Shown here piece by piece: positions 33,474 through 41,875 of a stretch of DNA of 64,000 nt. The notes beneath the pieces were generated by a model. It was not told where the DNA came from, ran no database searches, and was given only the letters and a program-made list of their open reading frames with translations. Every line of letters starts with the position of its first letter. The first letter of the stretch is position 1. This stretch comes from DATHWB01 sp040880725 (lineage in GTDB: Bacteria > Actinomycetota > Acidimicrobiia > Spongiisociales > ZC4RG35). A program made the position numbers and the translations under genes. The stretch is from assembly GCA_040880725.1 (NCBI GenBank), contig JBBDHV010000030.1, forward strand, positions 1-64,000, in the 5' to 3' direction.

Positions 33474-34817
33474 ATGCGGATATTCGGAATCACGCTCGTA
33501 CTCGTCGTCTCGGCATGCGGTGGAGGGGAAGTGATCGATTCGCCGGCCGGTGACTCGGACGCGATCCCCCTCTGTGAGGACGTTTCCACCATCAGCGCGC
33601 CGGATGATCGCTACGCCGATCGTCCGGTATACGTGGGAAACGAGATGCCGATCGACGAGGTCCAGACGTGGGCCGAGACCCAACCGGGATTCGAGACGCT
33701 GTGGATCGACCGGGACCACAACGGCTGGATCACGTTGGCCTTCAGCGAGAACGCCGACCAACGCCAGGCAGATGTCGAGGAGTTGTTCGCCGACGCCGGC
33801 GTCGTGGTGGTGCAAGTCGATTGGGCGATGGACGACCTCTCGGCCCTCCAATCATCCATTCCGGGCCGTTTCGAGCCCGGATTCGTCCAGACGACGGGCA
33901 TCTCGGTCACACAAGGAGTGGTCACTGTCGGGATCGGACCGTTCACCGCCGAGCGTATTGCCACCGCCACCGCAGAACTCGCCGGTGAGCCGGTGTGCCT
34001 GGAGGGGATCGATCCAGAACTCGTTCCCGAACCCGGTCCGCAACCGGAGGCCGGCGACGACTGGCGACTGCTCGCCGACGAGAAGACCGGGCAGGCGTAC
34101 CGGACGATGATCGCCACCAACCTCGCCGACCTCGAAGAACTCTGGCGAGAGGCGGGAATCACCTCGCCGCTCCCCGATGTCGACTTAGAGGACGAAATCG
34201 TGATCTGGTTCGGCGCGGTCTACGGGTCCAGCTGTCCGAACCTGCGCATGGACGACGTGGTGATCGAAGACGGGCTCGTGTACCCCGAAATCGTGAATGT
34301 GGACGCACCCATGGCCTGTACCGGCGACGCCAATCCGCATGCCTATGTCGTCGCGGTCGAACGGTCGGCGTTCCCGTCCGAAGGGTTCGTCGTCCGCCTG
34401 CAAGCCGAGGAGCCGCCTCCCGGGGTGGTCGACCAGGAGACGACAGTGCTGGGCGATGTGACGATTCCCGGGTCCTACGTTGTCGGAATTCGAGAAGAGC
34501 TCCCGACCGACCCCGGACTGCCCTCGGTCGAGGACGGCGGGGTGATCGAGCCCGGGTATCCGTGGATGTATCAGCTCTACGCCCACTGCGGCGTCGAATG
34601 GCTCGGAGAGGTCAATGGTGTTCAGTGGCGGGCCGAGCGGGTGGACGGTTCGATCGACTTCGTTCCCGAGGAGTGGCGAGCCGAGATCGATGGCGAGCAG
34701 TACCTCACCGTCGAGATTCTGTTGACCGAAGGTGATCCACCGGTGCTCGAAGCGACGGCGGCAGGGCACACCGTTCGCTACCTCCCGGCGACCGAAGATC
34801 CGCCGGGATGTGACTGA
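33474..34817 (+). CDS. Putative lipoprotein of unknown function
   Basis: The 447-residue product has a short signal with lipobox LVVSAC (Cys about residue 15), followed by an acidic extracytoplasmic protein with no recognised domain. Regular DxxG-type turns and paired Cys suggest two or three small globular modules: about 40-175, 185-320 and 330-447. The gene is bracketed by repeat C on the left and repeat B on the right. Those two repeats are adjacent at 52.1 kb, so this gene could be an inserted cassette. ATG 33474 is the only start keeping the signal sequence. Confidence 0.6.
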   Translation: MRIFGITLVLVVSACGGGEVIDSPAGDSDAIPLCEDVSTISAPDDRYADRPVYVGNEMPIDEVQTWAETQPGFETLWIDRDHNGWITLAFSENADQRQADVEELFADAGVVVVQVDWAMDDLSALQSSIPGRFEPGFVQTTGISVTQGVVTVGIGPFTAERIATATAELAGEPVCLEGIDPELVPEPGPQPEAGDDWRLLADEKTGQAYRTMIATNLADLEELWREAGITSPLPDVDLEDEIVIWFGAVYGSSCPNLRMDDVVIEDGLVYPEIVNVDAPMACTGDANPHAYVVAVERSAFPSEGFVVRLQAEEPPPGVVDQETTVLGDVTIPGSYVVGIREELPTDPGLPSVEDGGVIEPGYPWMYQLYAHCGVEWLGEVNGVQWRAERVDGSIDFVPEEWRAEIDGEQYLTVEILLTEGDPPVLEATAAGHTVRYLPATEDPPGCD

Positions 34818-34822
34818 CAGGC

Positions 34823-34872
34823 GCTTTTGGTCTGCGTTGCGCTTCATTGGTGGACCGCTGCCCCGCTAAAAA
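34823..34872 (-). repeat. Dispersed repeat B, copy 1
   Basis: This 50-bp unit is 42/50 identical to 52089-52138 in opposite orientation. It lies 5 bp after the lipoprotein stop and ends in the dyad CGCTAAAAAGCG. Confidence 0.8.
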
Positions 34873-34901
34873 GCGATCTGGGCCATCTACCGTGGCCGGT
34901 C

Positions 34902-36323
34902 GTGCGCACATGGGAAACGGTTCAGTTTGCCGTCGTCGCCGTCGCTGTTCTCCTCCCGGTGGTGCTCGGCTACCGGCTGAAGCGGGGACGGCTGGCGGTC
35001 GTGCTTGCCGTGGCGATGGTCGCCCAACTGGTCATCGAGGGATATCGCTGGCAGTTGCTGCCGCTCGAGGTCACCACTCTGGGCCTGGCCGTCACCGACG
35101 TTCTCCGCGAGGAGCGGCGCGTGCGCGGTGTGCAGCGGTTCCGACGCGGCGTGCTCGGTCCGGTGGGAGTCCTCGCGCTCGTGGTCCTGCCCATGGCGTT
35201 GCCGATACCTGAACTCCCCATCCCGACCGGGCCGTTCCCTGTCGGGACCCAGACGTTCGTGGTGATCGAAGAAGAACGACTCGAGGAGTACGGACTTCCG
35301 GAACAGGCGGAAGGCGAGGATCCGCCGGAACCCAGTGAACCCCGGCGGTTCGTCGTCCAGGCGTGGTACCCGGCCGCCGATGTGGAAGGGCTCGAACCGC
35401 TTCCCTGGAACCCCGACTTCGACGACTTCCGACCTGTTCTCGCTCGTCGTCTGGCGGTTCCGGGCTTCCTCCTGGGGCACCTCTCCGACCTCTCCTCGTC
35501 GAGCTACGACGGTCCCACTGCGGTGTCCGGCCGTCTCCCGGTGGTGATCTACTCGCACGGCTGGACCGGTTCTCGCACGCTCGCACTCCACCAACTGGAG
35601 TCGCTCGCCAGTCGCGGATTCATCGTGCTGGCCGCGGATCACAGCTATGGATCGGTCGCATCGGTCTTTCCCAACGGCGAGGTCGTCGAGTACGACCCGC
35701 GCGCGCTTCCCGAGGACCTCGAGGCTGACTCCGAGGAATACCGCGCAGCTGCCGAACAGCTCGTTGAGACTTTCTCCGAAGACCTGATCTCGATCCTCGA
35801 CGCCCTCGAAGCGGGTGCGAGCGGCCCGCTCTCGCGTCTGCGGGCCGACCCAGATCTGTCTCGCATCGGGATCTTCGGCCACTCCACAGGGGGCGGTGCC
35901 GCCGTCCGAACCTGCATCGAGGACACCCGCTGCGCGGCGGTGCTGGGCCTCGATGCCTGGGTCAATCCGATTCCCGACCGCGTCGTCGCGGTGGAACTCT
36001 CCCAGCCGAGCCTCTTCATGCGCTCGGACGGGTGGCGGGGCACGCCGAATGACGGGCGTCTTCGTGGCTTGGCGGAACGCAGCGCGTTCGAGTCCTATTG
36101 GATCGGGATCGACGGGGCTGCGCACAACGACTTCTTGCTGACTCCGGTCTTCTCGCCGGTCGCCGCCCGGCTGGGATTGAAGGGTCCGATCGACGCCGAC
36201 CGGGTCATCCCGATCATCGACACGTACCTCACTGCCTTCTTTCAGCGCCACCTCATGGGAACGGGCGGGTCAGCCCTCGACGAATCGCCCCCCGCCGAGG
36301 TATCTCTCGAATTTCTTCCTTGA
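34902..36323 (+). CDS. Membrane-anchored alpha/beta hydrolase (PAF-acetylhydrolase/lipase-like)
   Basis: The 473-residue product has three hydrophobic helices in the first about 100 residues, then an extracytoplasmic alpha/beta hydrolase. Visible elements are the oxyanion region VVIYSHGWTGSRT, the nucleophile elbow IGIFGHSTGGGAA (Ser about residue 330), and a C-terminal catalytic His in GAAHNDFLL. The RRFVVQAWYPAA strand resembles platelet-activating-factor acetylhydrolase/chlorophyllase-like enzymes. It is probably a lipid or ester hydrolase; the substrate is unknown. I start at GTG 34902 because the longer frame begins inside repeat B. Confidence 0.75.
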   Translation: MRTWETVQFAVVAVAVLLPVVLGYRLKRGRLAVVLAVAMVAQLVIEGYRWQLLPLEVTTLGLAVTDVLREERRVRGVQRFRRGVLGPVGVLALVVLPMALPIPELPIPTGPFPVGTQTFVVIEEERLEEYGLPEQAEGEDPPEPSEPRRFVVQAWYPAADVEGLEPLPWNPDFDDFRPVLARRLAVPGFLLGHLSDLSSSSYDGPTAVSGRLPVVIYSHGWTGSRTLALHQLESLASRGFIVLAADHSYGSVASVFPNGEVVEYDPRALPEDLEADSEEYRAAAEQLVETFSEDLISILDALEAGASGPLSRLRADPDLSRIGIFGHSTGGGAAVRTCIEDTRCAAVLGLDAWVNPIPDRVVAVELSQPSLFMRSDGWRGTPNDGRLRGLAERSAFESYWIGIDGAAHNDFLLTPVFSPVAARLGLKGPIDADRVIPIIDTYLTAFFQRHLMGTGGSALDESPPAEVSLEFLP

Positions 36324-36353
36324 TTCGTGGTCGGATCGGCCGACAGGACAACC

Positions 36354-36746
36354 ATGAACCCTCCCACAGGCAAGGTGGTGCTCCTGATCGAGGACCATCC
36401 TGCGATCCGACATCTGATCTCGGTAGTGCTCGAACGCCCGGACATCCACATCGTGTTCGCCGCGGACGGACTGAGCGGGCTCGAAGCGATCGACGCCCAC
36501 GAACCCGACCTGCTCCTACTCGACCTCCTGCTGCCCGACATCAGCGGGTGGGAGGTGCTGCAGTGGGTCAGGGCACGGAGGTCGGAGTCCGAACTCCCCG
36601 TTCTCATCGTCACCGCGTATGGGGGCGACGGGGACGAACACAAAGCCTTCGATCTCGGCGCGAACGGCTATCTCGCCAAGCCGTTCGACCCGGGAGCGCT
36701 GCGGGATGCCGTCACCGGGATGCTGGGCGGCTGTCCCGCCGTCTGA
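36354..36746 (+). CDS. Single-domain response-regulator receiver (CheY-like)
   Basis: The 130-residue protein is only a receiver domain. It has the acidic pair in VVLLIEDHPAIR, phospho-acceptor Asp in LLLLDLLLPD (about residue 58), the Thr in LIVTAYGG and the Lys in YLAKPFDPGA. No output domain is attached, so it must act through a partner, possibly the orphan GAF-PAS kinase at 22.2 kb. Its TGA stop abuts the ccmG stop on the other strand as TGATCA. Confidence 0.9.
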   Translation: MNPPTGKVVLLIEDHPAIRHLISVVLERPDIHIVFAADGLSGLEAIDAHEPDLLLLDLLLPDISGWEVLQWVRARRSESELPVLIVTAYGGDGDEHKAFDLGANGYLAKPFDPGALRDAVTGMLGGCPAV

Positions 36747-37340
36747 TCAGTCCTCCGGGCTGGACTGCACGTCGCCGACGACCTGCTGTCCGGGGTCCTC
36801 GCCGCGCCTGATCGCATCGAGAGTCTGGCCGAGCAGCAGGGCGTTCGACTCGCCCTGGATCTTCCCGACGACCACGCCGTCGCCATCGATGAAGTACGTC
36901 TCGGGGACACCGAAGACGCCAAAGGAAATCGCCGCCCGCCCGTTCGGGTCATCGAGGTACAGGGTGCTGTCGCTGCGCCCCAGGTCGTCGAGAAACGCAT
37001 TGGCGTCCGCCACGTCGTCCTGAAATGCCACTTGCACCACCCGGACGCCGGATCCGCTGAACCCGTCGGCCACCGCAACGAGGTCGTCGTGTTCGAGCCG
37101 GCACTCGAGGCACCAGGAGGCGAAGAAGTTGACGACGACGATGGACCGGTCGCCCGTCGGAAGTTCCACCGTTCCGGAGCCGTCGAGCGCCGGGAGGGCG
37201 AACGTCGGAGCGGGACGTCCGATGAGTGGCGACGACACCAGGTTCGGGTCTCCGCCGAAGCGTGACGCCAACACCACGCTGAGGGCGACAGAGAAGATGA
37301 CCACCGCCCACGCGGCGCGTCGGACCCATCGGGTGGTCAC
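36747..37340 (-). CDS. ccmG: CcmG/DsbE-type thioredoxin for cytochrome c maturation
   Basis: This membrane-tethered, periplasm-facing thioredoxin reduces apocytochrome CxxCH thiols (via CcmH) before haem attachment. The 197-residue protein has an N-terminal membrane anchor (RRAAWAVVIFSVALSVVLAS) and a TlpA-like domain with VVNFFASWCLECRLEHDDL (CxxC) and cis-Pro region GVFGVPETYFIDGDG. I use GTG 37340, which overlaps the preceding gene's stop (GTGA). It is the last gene of the ccm operon. Confidence 0.9.
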   Translation of the reverse strand: MTTRWVRRAAWAVVIFSVALSVVLASRFGGDPNLVSSPLIGRPAPTFALPALDGSGTVELPTGDRSIVVVNFFASWCLECRLEHDDLVAVADGFSGSGVRVVQVAFQDDVADANAFLDDLGRSDSTLYLDDPNGRAAISFGVFGVPETYFIDGDGVVVGKIQGESNALLLGQTLDAIRRGEDPGQQVVGDVQSSPED

Positions 37341-38113
37341 GCGCACGGCTCCCCGTTCGACGCCAAGGCGAGATCCGCTTCGACCTGGCTGCGGGTGACG
37401 GCGTCGAGTTGGTCCGAACCGAGTACCTGTTCGAAGAGCTCGGTGGCAGCCACAGCGTCGCCCGAGCCACACCACAGGATCTGGCCCTTGACGTAGATCG
37501 CCTCGGTGGATACGGGCGTGGCTTCGATCGCCCGGTCGATCACCTGCAGCGCCAGGTCCACCTCACCGTTGCCGACGAAGGTGATCCAGGCGATCCGGGT
37601 CATCGTGGCAGTGAAGAGATCCGGGGGCGGGTCGCCGGCGAGGATCGCCTCGTAGTGACCGAACGCTCGTTGGAACTCGCCGCGTTCGAAGTACCGCTCG
37701 GCGAGCGCGAAGCGCATGAACGGGAGCTGGGCTGCGACTTGGGGGTCGTCGGCGTTGGCGGCGATCACCGCCTCCATCGTCTCGTCCGAGTAGTCCTCGG
37801 GATCGAAATCGCCGCCGCTCGCGATTCCCTGCAGCGCTCCCGACGGCTCTTCCGCGGTGGATCCGAGAACGGCAATGGTGATGGCGAATCCGGTCACGAG
37901 AATGAGGGCGCCGCCGATCAGCCGCGGGCGAGAGCGGGACGCTGCCGCGGGTGCGGTGCTGGGCGACTCGGTTGCCAGGGCATCGAGTTCGGAGCGATAC
38001 AGGCTGCGGAGTCGTTGGGCGGTCTCCTCGTCGATCTCGCCTGCGGCGACCTGCTGTTCGACGTCTTCGAGATCGAGGCGGACCTGCGCGATCTGTTCGG
38101 TGACGTCCGTCAT
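37337..38113 (-). CDS. CcmI/CycH-like TPR protein
   Basis: The 258-residue protein has a cytoplasmic N-terminal helix pair (DLEDVEQQVAAGEIDEETAQ, as in the CcmI 'YxxxL' region). One membrane helix lies at about 66-85 and an extracytoplasmic TPR-like domain follows (LPFMRFALAERYFERGEFQR, IYVKGQILWCGSGDAVAA). In other bacteria CcmI chaperones apocytochrome c to the CcmF/H haem lyase. The position between ccmH and ccmG supports that role, though similarity is by architecture. ATG 38113 overlaps the ccmH stop. Confidence 0.75.
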   Translation of the reverse strand: MTDVTEQIAQVRLDLEDVEQQVAAGEIDEETAQRLRSLYRSELDALATESPSTAPAAASRSRPRLIGGALILVTGFAITIAVLGSTAEEPSGALQGIASGGDFDPEDYSDETMEAVIAANADDPQVAAQLPFMRFALAERYFERGEFQRAFGHYEAILAGDPPPDLFTATMTRIAWITFVGNGEVDLALQVIDRAIEATPVSTEAIYVKGQILWCGSGDAVAATELFEQVLGSDQLDAVTRSQVEADLALASNGEPCA

Positions 38114-38616
38114 CGTTCGACCTCTTCTGGCAGGTCCGCGTCCCGAACTGTGGGCTCAGGACCACCGCCACGGTGGTCTGGAACCCTGGGTTCGGGACCA
38201 CCGCCACGGTGGTCGGGGGCCCACGGTTGGGGGCGGTGGCGGGTGCGGGAGAGGGCGGCGGTGATTCCGAGAGCGAGGGCGAGAGCCGGGATCAGCCAGA
38301 GAGCGGCGGTCTCCACGGTCAATGGGGGGTCGAGGAGTTGGGCGCCGCTGTACGAGGCGATCAACTCGTCGATGATCTGGTCGTCCGAGAGGCCCTCTGC
38401 GATCCTGGCGCGAACCAAGGCCATCATGTCTTCGGCGAGTGGTGCGGGGGAGTCGACGATCGCTTCGCCCTGGCAGGTCGGGCAGCGGATCAGCGCCCCG
38501 ATTTCCCGGGCTCGGTCCTCATCCGGGGGGGCGGCCGTGACGGTGGCCACCACGATGAACGCGGCGAGAGCGATCGTCACCGCCACCCGGAGTCGTCCCA
38601 GCACCCCTTCAGGCAT
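38110..38616 (-). CDS. ccmH: CcmH, apocytochrome c thiol oxidoreductase
   Basis: The 168-residue protein has a signal/anchor, then the CcmH motif GALIRCPTCQGEAIVDSPAP (LRCxxCQ), which reduces or docks apocytochrome c. A second helix follows at about 112-130. The C-terminus is unusual: a copy and a half of repeat A is translated in frame, giving the tandem PDHRGGGPEP / PDHRGGGPEP before the stop. Family members normally end soon after the second helix. ATG 38616 matches the family start; it overlaps ccmF by 8 bp. Confidence 0.9.
   Translation of the reverse strand: MPEGVLGRLRVAVTIALAAFIVVATVTAAPPDEDRAREIGALIRCPTCQGEAIVDSPAPLAEDMMALVRARIAEGLSDDQIIDELIASYSGAQLLDPPLTVETAALWLIPALALALGITAALSRTRHRPQPWAPDHRGGGPEPRVPDHRGGGPEPTVRDADLPEEVER
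38143..38231 (+). repeat. Dispersed repeat A, copy 3, with partial tandem second unit, inside ccmH
   Basis: A full 53-bp unit lies at 38143-38195, followed by a repeated GACCACCGCCACGGTGGTC dyad (8-bp stems, 3-base loop), which also occurs inside the first unit. It lies within the 3' part of ccmH and is translated. Confidence 0.85.
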
Positions 38617-40636
38617 GGATCTGCTGTTTTTGCGGTGCGTTGCGCCTGGCACGCAGCGAGATGAATCCGCCTGCCGCCGCCAGGATCCCTCCCAGCCACA
38701 CGAGCCATTGCAGGGGCGAACTGTCCAACGAGACGATGATCTCCCGCGAGCCGGGATCGATCGTCCGCAACGTCGTGTAGAGGTCCCCGGCCGGAGTGGT
38801 GTGCACCGACGGGGTGATGATCGCCTGCGCGGAGTTGTCGTATTGGGCGAGTCTGGGACGGAGCGTCGTCACCGGGTCGCCGTCACGCGCCACGTCGAGC
38901 CGAACACCGACGATCGTCCGGTTGGGCTCGTTGACCGTGAACGGGGCGACGTAGGTGACTTCCCAGCCGTCGAACCGCACGACGTCGTCCGGCACCATCG
39001 TGACCTGATCGTGTACCGCGAGGTTCGACGCGAACGCGATGCCGAGCGCGAGCACCGCCACTCCGACATGGGACACCTGGCCGCCCCAGTATCCGGGGTC
39101 GCGGGCAAAGAGGCGGCGTCCCTCCGCCCACACGCCGGTCTCCCGCACCGATGCCGCGTGTCGTGCCTGGGCCCAGAAATGGTTCCCGATGACGGCGATC
39201 ACGAAGGTGCAGAGCACCACCGCGATCACGACCCACCCGATGGTCGTCGTGGCAATCACGGTCACCGCACCCGCCGCGAGGGCGACTTGCAGAGGGCCGT
39301 GGATACGGGACCACACCAGATCCGGCCGGGCCACCCGCCACGGCATGACCGGACCCACCCCCATCCCCAGCAGCAGCGCAAAGCTCAGCGGCACCGCCAG
39401 TCGGTTGTAGAACGGCTCGCCAACCCGCACGGTTGAACCGGTGATCGCCTCGAGGAACAGCGGATAGACCGTTCCCACGAGGACCACGAAGGCGTACACC
39501 GTGAGGATCAGGTTGTTGTACAGGAACGAACCCTCCCGGCTGGACAGGGACTCCAGGCGGGACGGCTGGGCGACGTCATTGGCGCGCAGGGCGAAAAGAC
39601 CGAACGAGACGATCAGCACGATGACGAGGAACGCAAGCAGGACCGGTCCGATGGCGGACTGGGTGAACGAGTGGACCGAGGCGATGGTCCCCGAGCGGGT
39701 GAGGAACGTCCCGAGGATCGTCAGCGCGAAGGCGGAGATGACGAGGACGAAGTTCCAGGACTGGAGCATGCCGCGGCGACGTTGCACGAGGGCGCTGTGG
39801 ATGAAGGCCGTCGCCACGAGCCACGGCATGAACGAGGCGTTCTCCACGGGGTCCCACGCCCAGTATCCGCCCCACGACAGGACTTCGTAGGCCCACCATC
39901 CTCCGAGGACGATGCCGAGGGTGAGAAACGCCCAGGCGATGGTCGTCCACCGCTTGGACCGGTCGAGCCACGCAGGGCCCGAGATGCGCTGGGCGAGGGC
40001 GGACATGGCGTAGGCGAACGGGACGGTCAGACCGACGTAGCCGATGTAGAGCATCGGAGGGTGGATGGCCATGAGCAGATGGTTCTGCAGCAGCGGGTTG
40101 GGCCCGGCCCCATCGGCAGGGCTCACTGCACCGACGAGTGGGAGGGGGGACGAGTCCAGGCAACGGCTGACTCCTTCGGCGATGGCGGTGCACGTCTCGA
40201 ACGGGTTGGACACGGTGACCATCAGCCCGAAGAAGAACACGCTCACCATCCCCATCACCGCAACCGCACCAGCTCCGAGTTTGTCGGGGGTGAGACCGTG
40301 ATCGCGGGCGACCACCCAGGTGAACCCTGCCAACACGAGTCCCCACAGGACGATCGAACCTTCCAGTGCCGCCCACGCAGTGGCGACGTCGAAGGGGAAG
40401 GGCGTGGCGCTCGAATGGTTGTTGGCCAGATACGACAGGGTGAAGTCGTTCACCTGCAATCCGACCTGGAGGACACCCATCGCGGCGATCGACGCCCACA
40501 GCAGGATCCGCGCCGGGCGACGGAGGTCGGCTGCCACCTCCGGTGTCCGCGCCGTTCGTACCGCCTGTGCCGTCAGGACGACGGCAGCTCCGAGGGCCAC
40601 GAGCATCGTGACGGTGCCCGCGAGGGCAAGCATCAA
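38609..40636 (-). CDS. ccmF: CcmF haem lyase subunit
   Basis: CcmF, with CcmH, attaches haem covalently to apocytochrome c on the outer face of the membrane. The 675-residue protein has about 15 membrane helices. The tryptophan-rich WWD motif reads SWGGYWAWDPVENASFMPW. Conserved histidines occur in LLMAIHPPMLYIGYVG and ATAFIHSALVQRR, and at GTFLTRSGTIASVHSF. A large extracytoplasmic region lies near the C-terminus. Length and motifs are standard. Neighbours overlap by 4-8 bp, showing a translation-coupled operon. Confidence 0.96.
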   Translation of the reverse strand: MMLALAGTVTMLVALGAAVVLTAQAVRTARTPEVAADLRRPARILLWASIAAMGVLQVGLQVNDFTLSYLANNHSSATPFPFDVATAWAALEGSIVLWGLVLAGFTWVVARDHGLTPDKLGAGAVAVMGMVSVFFFGLMVTVSNPFETCTAIAEGVSRCLDSSPLPLVGAVSPADGAGPNPLLQNHLLMAIHPPMLYIGYVGLTVPFAYAMSALAQRISGPAWLDRSKRWTTIAWAFLTLGIVLGGWWAYEVLSWGGYWAWDPVENASFMPWLVATAFIHSALVQRRRGMLQSWNFVLVISAFALTILGTFLTRSGTIASVHSFTQSAIGPVLLAFLVIVLIVSFGLFALRANDVAQPSRLESLSSREGSFLYNNLILTVYAFVVLVGTVYPLFLEAITGSTVRVGEPFYNRLAVPLSFALLLGMGVGPVMPWRVARPDLVWSRIHGPLQVALAAGAVTVIATTTIGWVVIAVVLCTFVIAVIGNHFWAQARHAASVRETGVWAEGRRLFARDPGYWGGQVSHVGVAVLALGIAFASNLAVHDQVTMVPDDVVRFDGWEVTYVAPFTVNEPNRTIVGVRLDVARDGDPVTTLRPRLAQYDNSAQAIITPSVHTTPAGDLYTTLRTIDPGSREIIVSLDSSPLQWLVWLGGILAAAGGFISLRARRNAPQKQQIHA

Positions 40637-41046
40637 CCCGGCTCCGACTCGGGGACGTTGCCGCTGGGAGGTGCCTCGTACTCGGCCTCATGGCGGATGA
40701 GCGCCTCGTCGGCCTCGAAGATGTCGCCGGACCACGCCCCTTCCAACAGCACCTCGACGTTCTCGCCGAACAGCGGTGGCGGCAGCGAGACCAGGCGGAC
40801 GGTCACGGTTGCCCCACCGTCGGAGATGTCGAAGGTGGACTCACCCCGCCCTTCCACCACGGAACCGGGAACGACGGTTCCGGCGATGCGAAAGCGCTGA
40901 CTGTCCGGAAACTCGGCCTTGGCCTCGACGGCCTCGTTGGCGTAGAGGTAGTAAACCGACGCGTCTCCCGCCGCACGGACGAGAAAGACCGATGCCACGC
41001 CGATTCCGAGGATCGCCGGGACGAGAAACAGCCGGTAGTTGGTCAC
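40633..41046 (-). CDS. ccmE: CcmE haem chaperone
   Basis: This membrane-anchored chaperone binds haem covalently and passes it to CcmF. The 137-residue protein has an N-terminal anchor (LFLVPAILGIGVASVFLV) and an OB-fold domain. The haem-attachment motif is ALIRHEAEYEAP, so the HxxxY form (His, then Tyr four residues on) is kept, rather than the Cys variant of some archaea and delta-proteobacteria. GTG 41046 overlaps ccmD. Confidence 0.92.
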   Translation of the reverse strand: MTNYRLFLVPAILGIGVASVFLVRAAGDASVYYLYANEAVEAKAEFPDSQRFRIAGTVVPGSVVEGRGESTFDISDGGATVTVRLVSLPPPLFGENVEVLLEGAWSGDIFEADEALIRHEAEYEAPPSGNVPESEPG

Positions 41047-41162
41047 GGCCGGCGGTCAGTCGACTGATCGTGCTGACGGAGCCGGCGCCACAGCGTGACG
41101 GCGTACCCGACGATCAGTCCGTACGTGGCGAGATAGGCGGCCCAGATGTAACCCTGGCTCAC
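41043..41162 (-). CDS. ccmD: CcmD small membrane protein
   Basis: This 39-residue protein was found by position and pattern. It begins at GTG with VSQGYIWAAYLATYGLIVGY, a single helix with the Tyr-rich CcmD signature, then a basic tail. CcmD stabilises the CcmABC-CcmE complex during release of holo-CcmE. It overlaps ccmC and ccmE by 4 bp (GTGA). Confidence 0.85.
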   Translation of the reverse strand: MSQGYIWAAYLATYGLIVGYAVTLWRRLRQHDQSTDRRP

Positions 41163-41875
41163 GACAGTCCCTCGAGATTCGGTTTGGCGACGGTACGGCC
41201 GGCGAGTTCGGTGTCGGCGACCGCAGCGATCTCTTCCACCCGTGCCAGGCGGACACGTTCGACCATCAGGTACAGGTACAGCAGCGTGAAAGCCGCGATG
41301 TTGGCGAGGAGTGCGACGACCATCGATCCGTCCATCGCGATGCCGTCCGGGCGGACGGTCATGCCCTGGTGGAGCGACCGCCACAACGTCACCGAGAAGT
41401 AGACCAGGGGGACCTGGACGACGGCAACGATTCCGAGGATGGCGCTGCGCCGAGCACGGGCGATCGGGTCGTTCACGGATCTGCGTAGTGCCAGATACCC
41501 GAGGTAGACGAAGAACATGAGCGCGGTCGAGGACATGCGGGGGTCACTCCAATCCCAGAACGTCCCCCACACGGGGTAGCCCCACAGCATTCCTGTGAAG
41601 AGCGACACGGCAGTGAACAAGACGCCGATCTCGGCGGATGCTTCGGCGATGCGGTCGAACGCCATGCGCTTGGTGAGCAGCCAACCCGCCGAGCCGAGCG
41701 CCGTGACGCCGAAAGCGAGAAACGCGAGCCACGACCCGGGGACGTGGACGTACAGGATCCGCACGTAATCGCCTTGGAAGACGTCGGGCGATGAGGTGAA
41801 CGCCAGCCACAATCCGGAGGCGATGGCGACCAGCGCCGCGGCTCCGAGGATCGCTCTGGGGATCGTACGGCTCAT
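41159..41875 (-). CDS. ccmC: CcmC haem-handling protein
   Basis: The 238-residue protein has six helices and presents haem to CcmE. The WWD motif is GYPVWGTFWDWSDPRMSS, with flanking His in VRILYVHVPGSWLAF and the C-terminal SLHQGMTVRPDG. All are characteristic of CcmC rather than CcmF. It follows ccmB with a 4-bp overlap. Confidence 0.94.
   Translation of the reverse strand: MSRTIPRAILGAAALVAIASGLWLAFTSSPDVFQGDYVRILYVHVPGSWLAFLAFGVTALGSAGWLLTKRMAFDRIAEASAEIGVLFTAVSLFTGMLWGYPVWGTFWDWSDPRMSSTALMFFVYLGYLALRRSVNDPIARARRSAILGIVAVVQVPLVYFSVTLWRSLHQGMTVRPDGIAMDGSMVVALLANIAAFTLLYLYLMVERVRLARVEEIAAVADTELAGRTVAKPNLEGLS

Noticed and set aside
33386..34872. Repeats B and C as integron attC sites around a gene cassette
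   Set aside because: They lack the RYYYAAC/GTTRRRY core sites and the paired box structure of attC, and no integron integrase is present.
37409..39436. Open frame of 675 codons on the plus strand
   Set aside because: Antisense to ccmI, ccmH and ccmF; the sense frames match their families fully.
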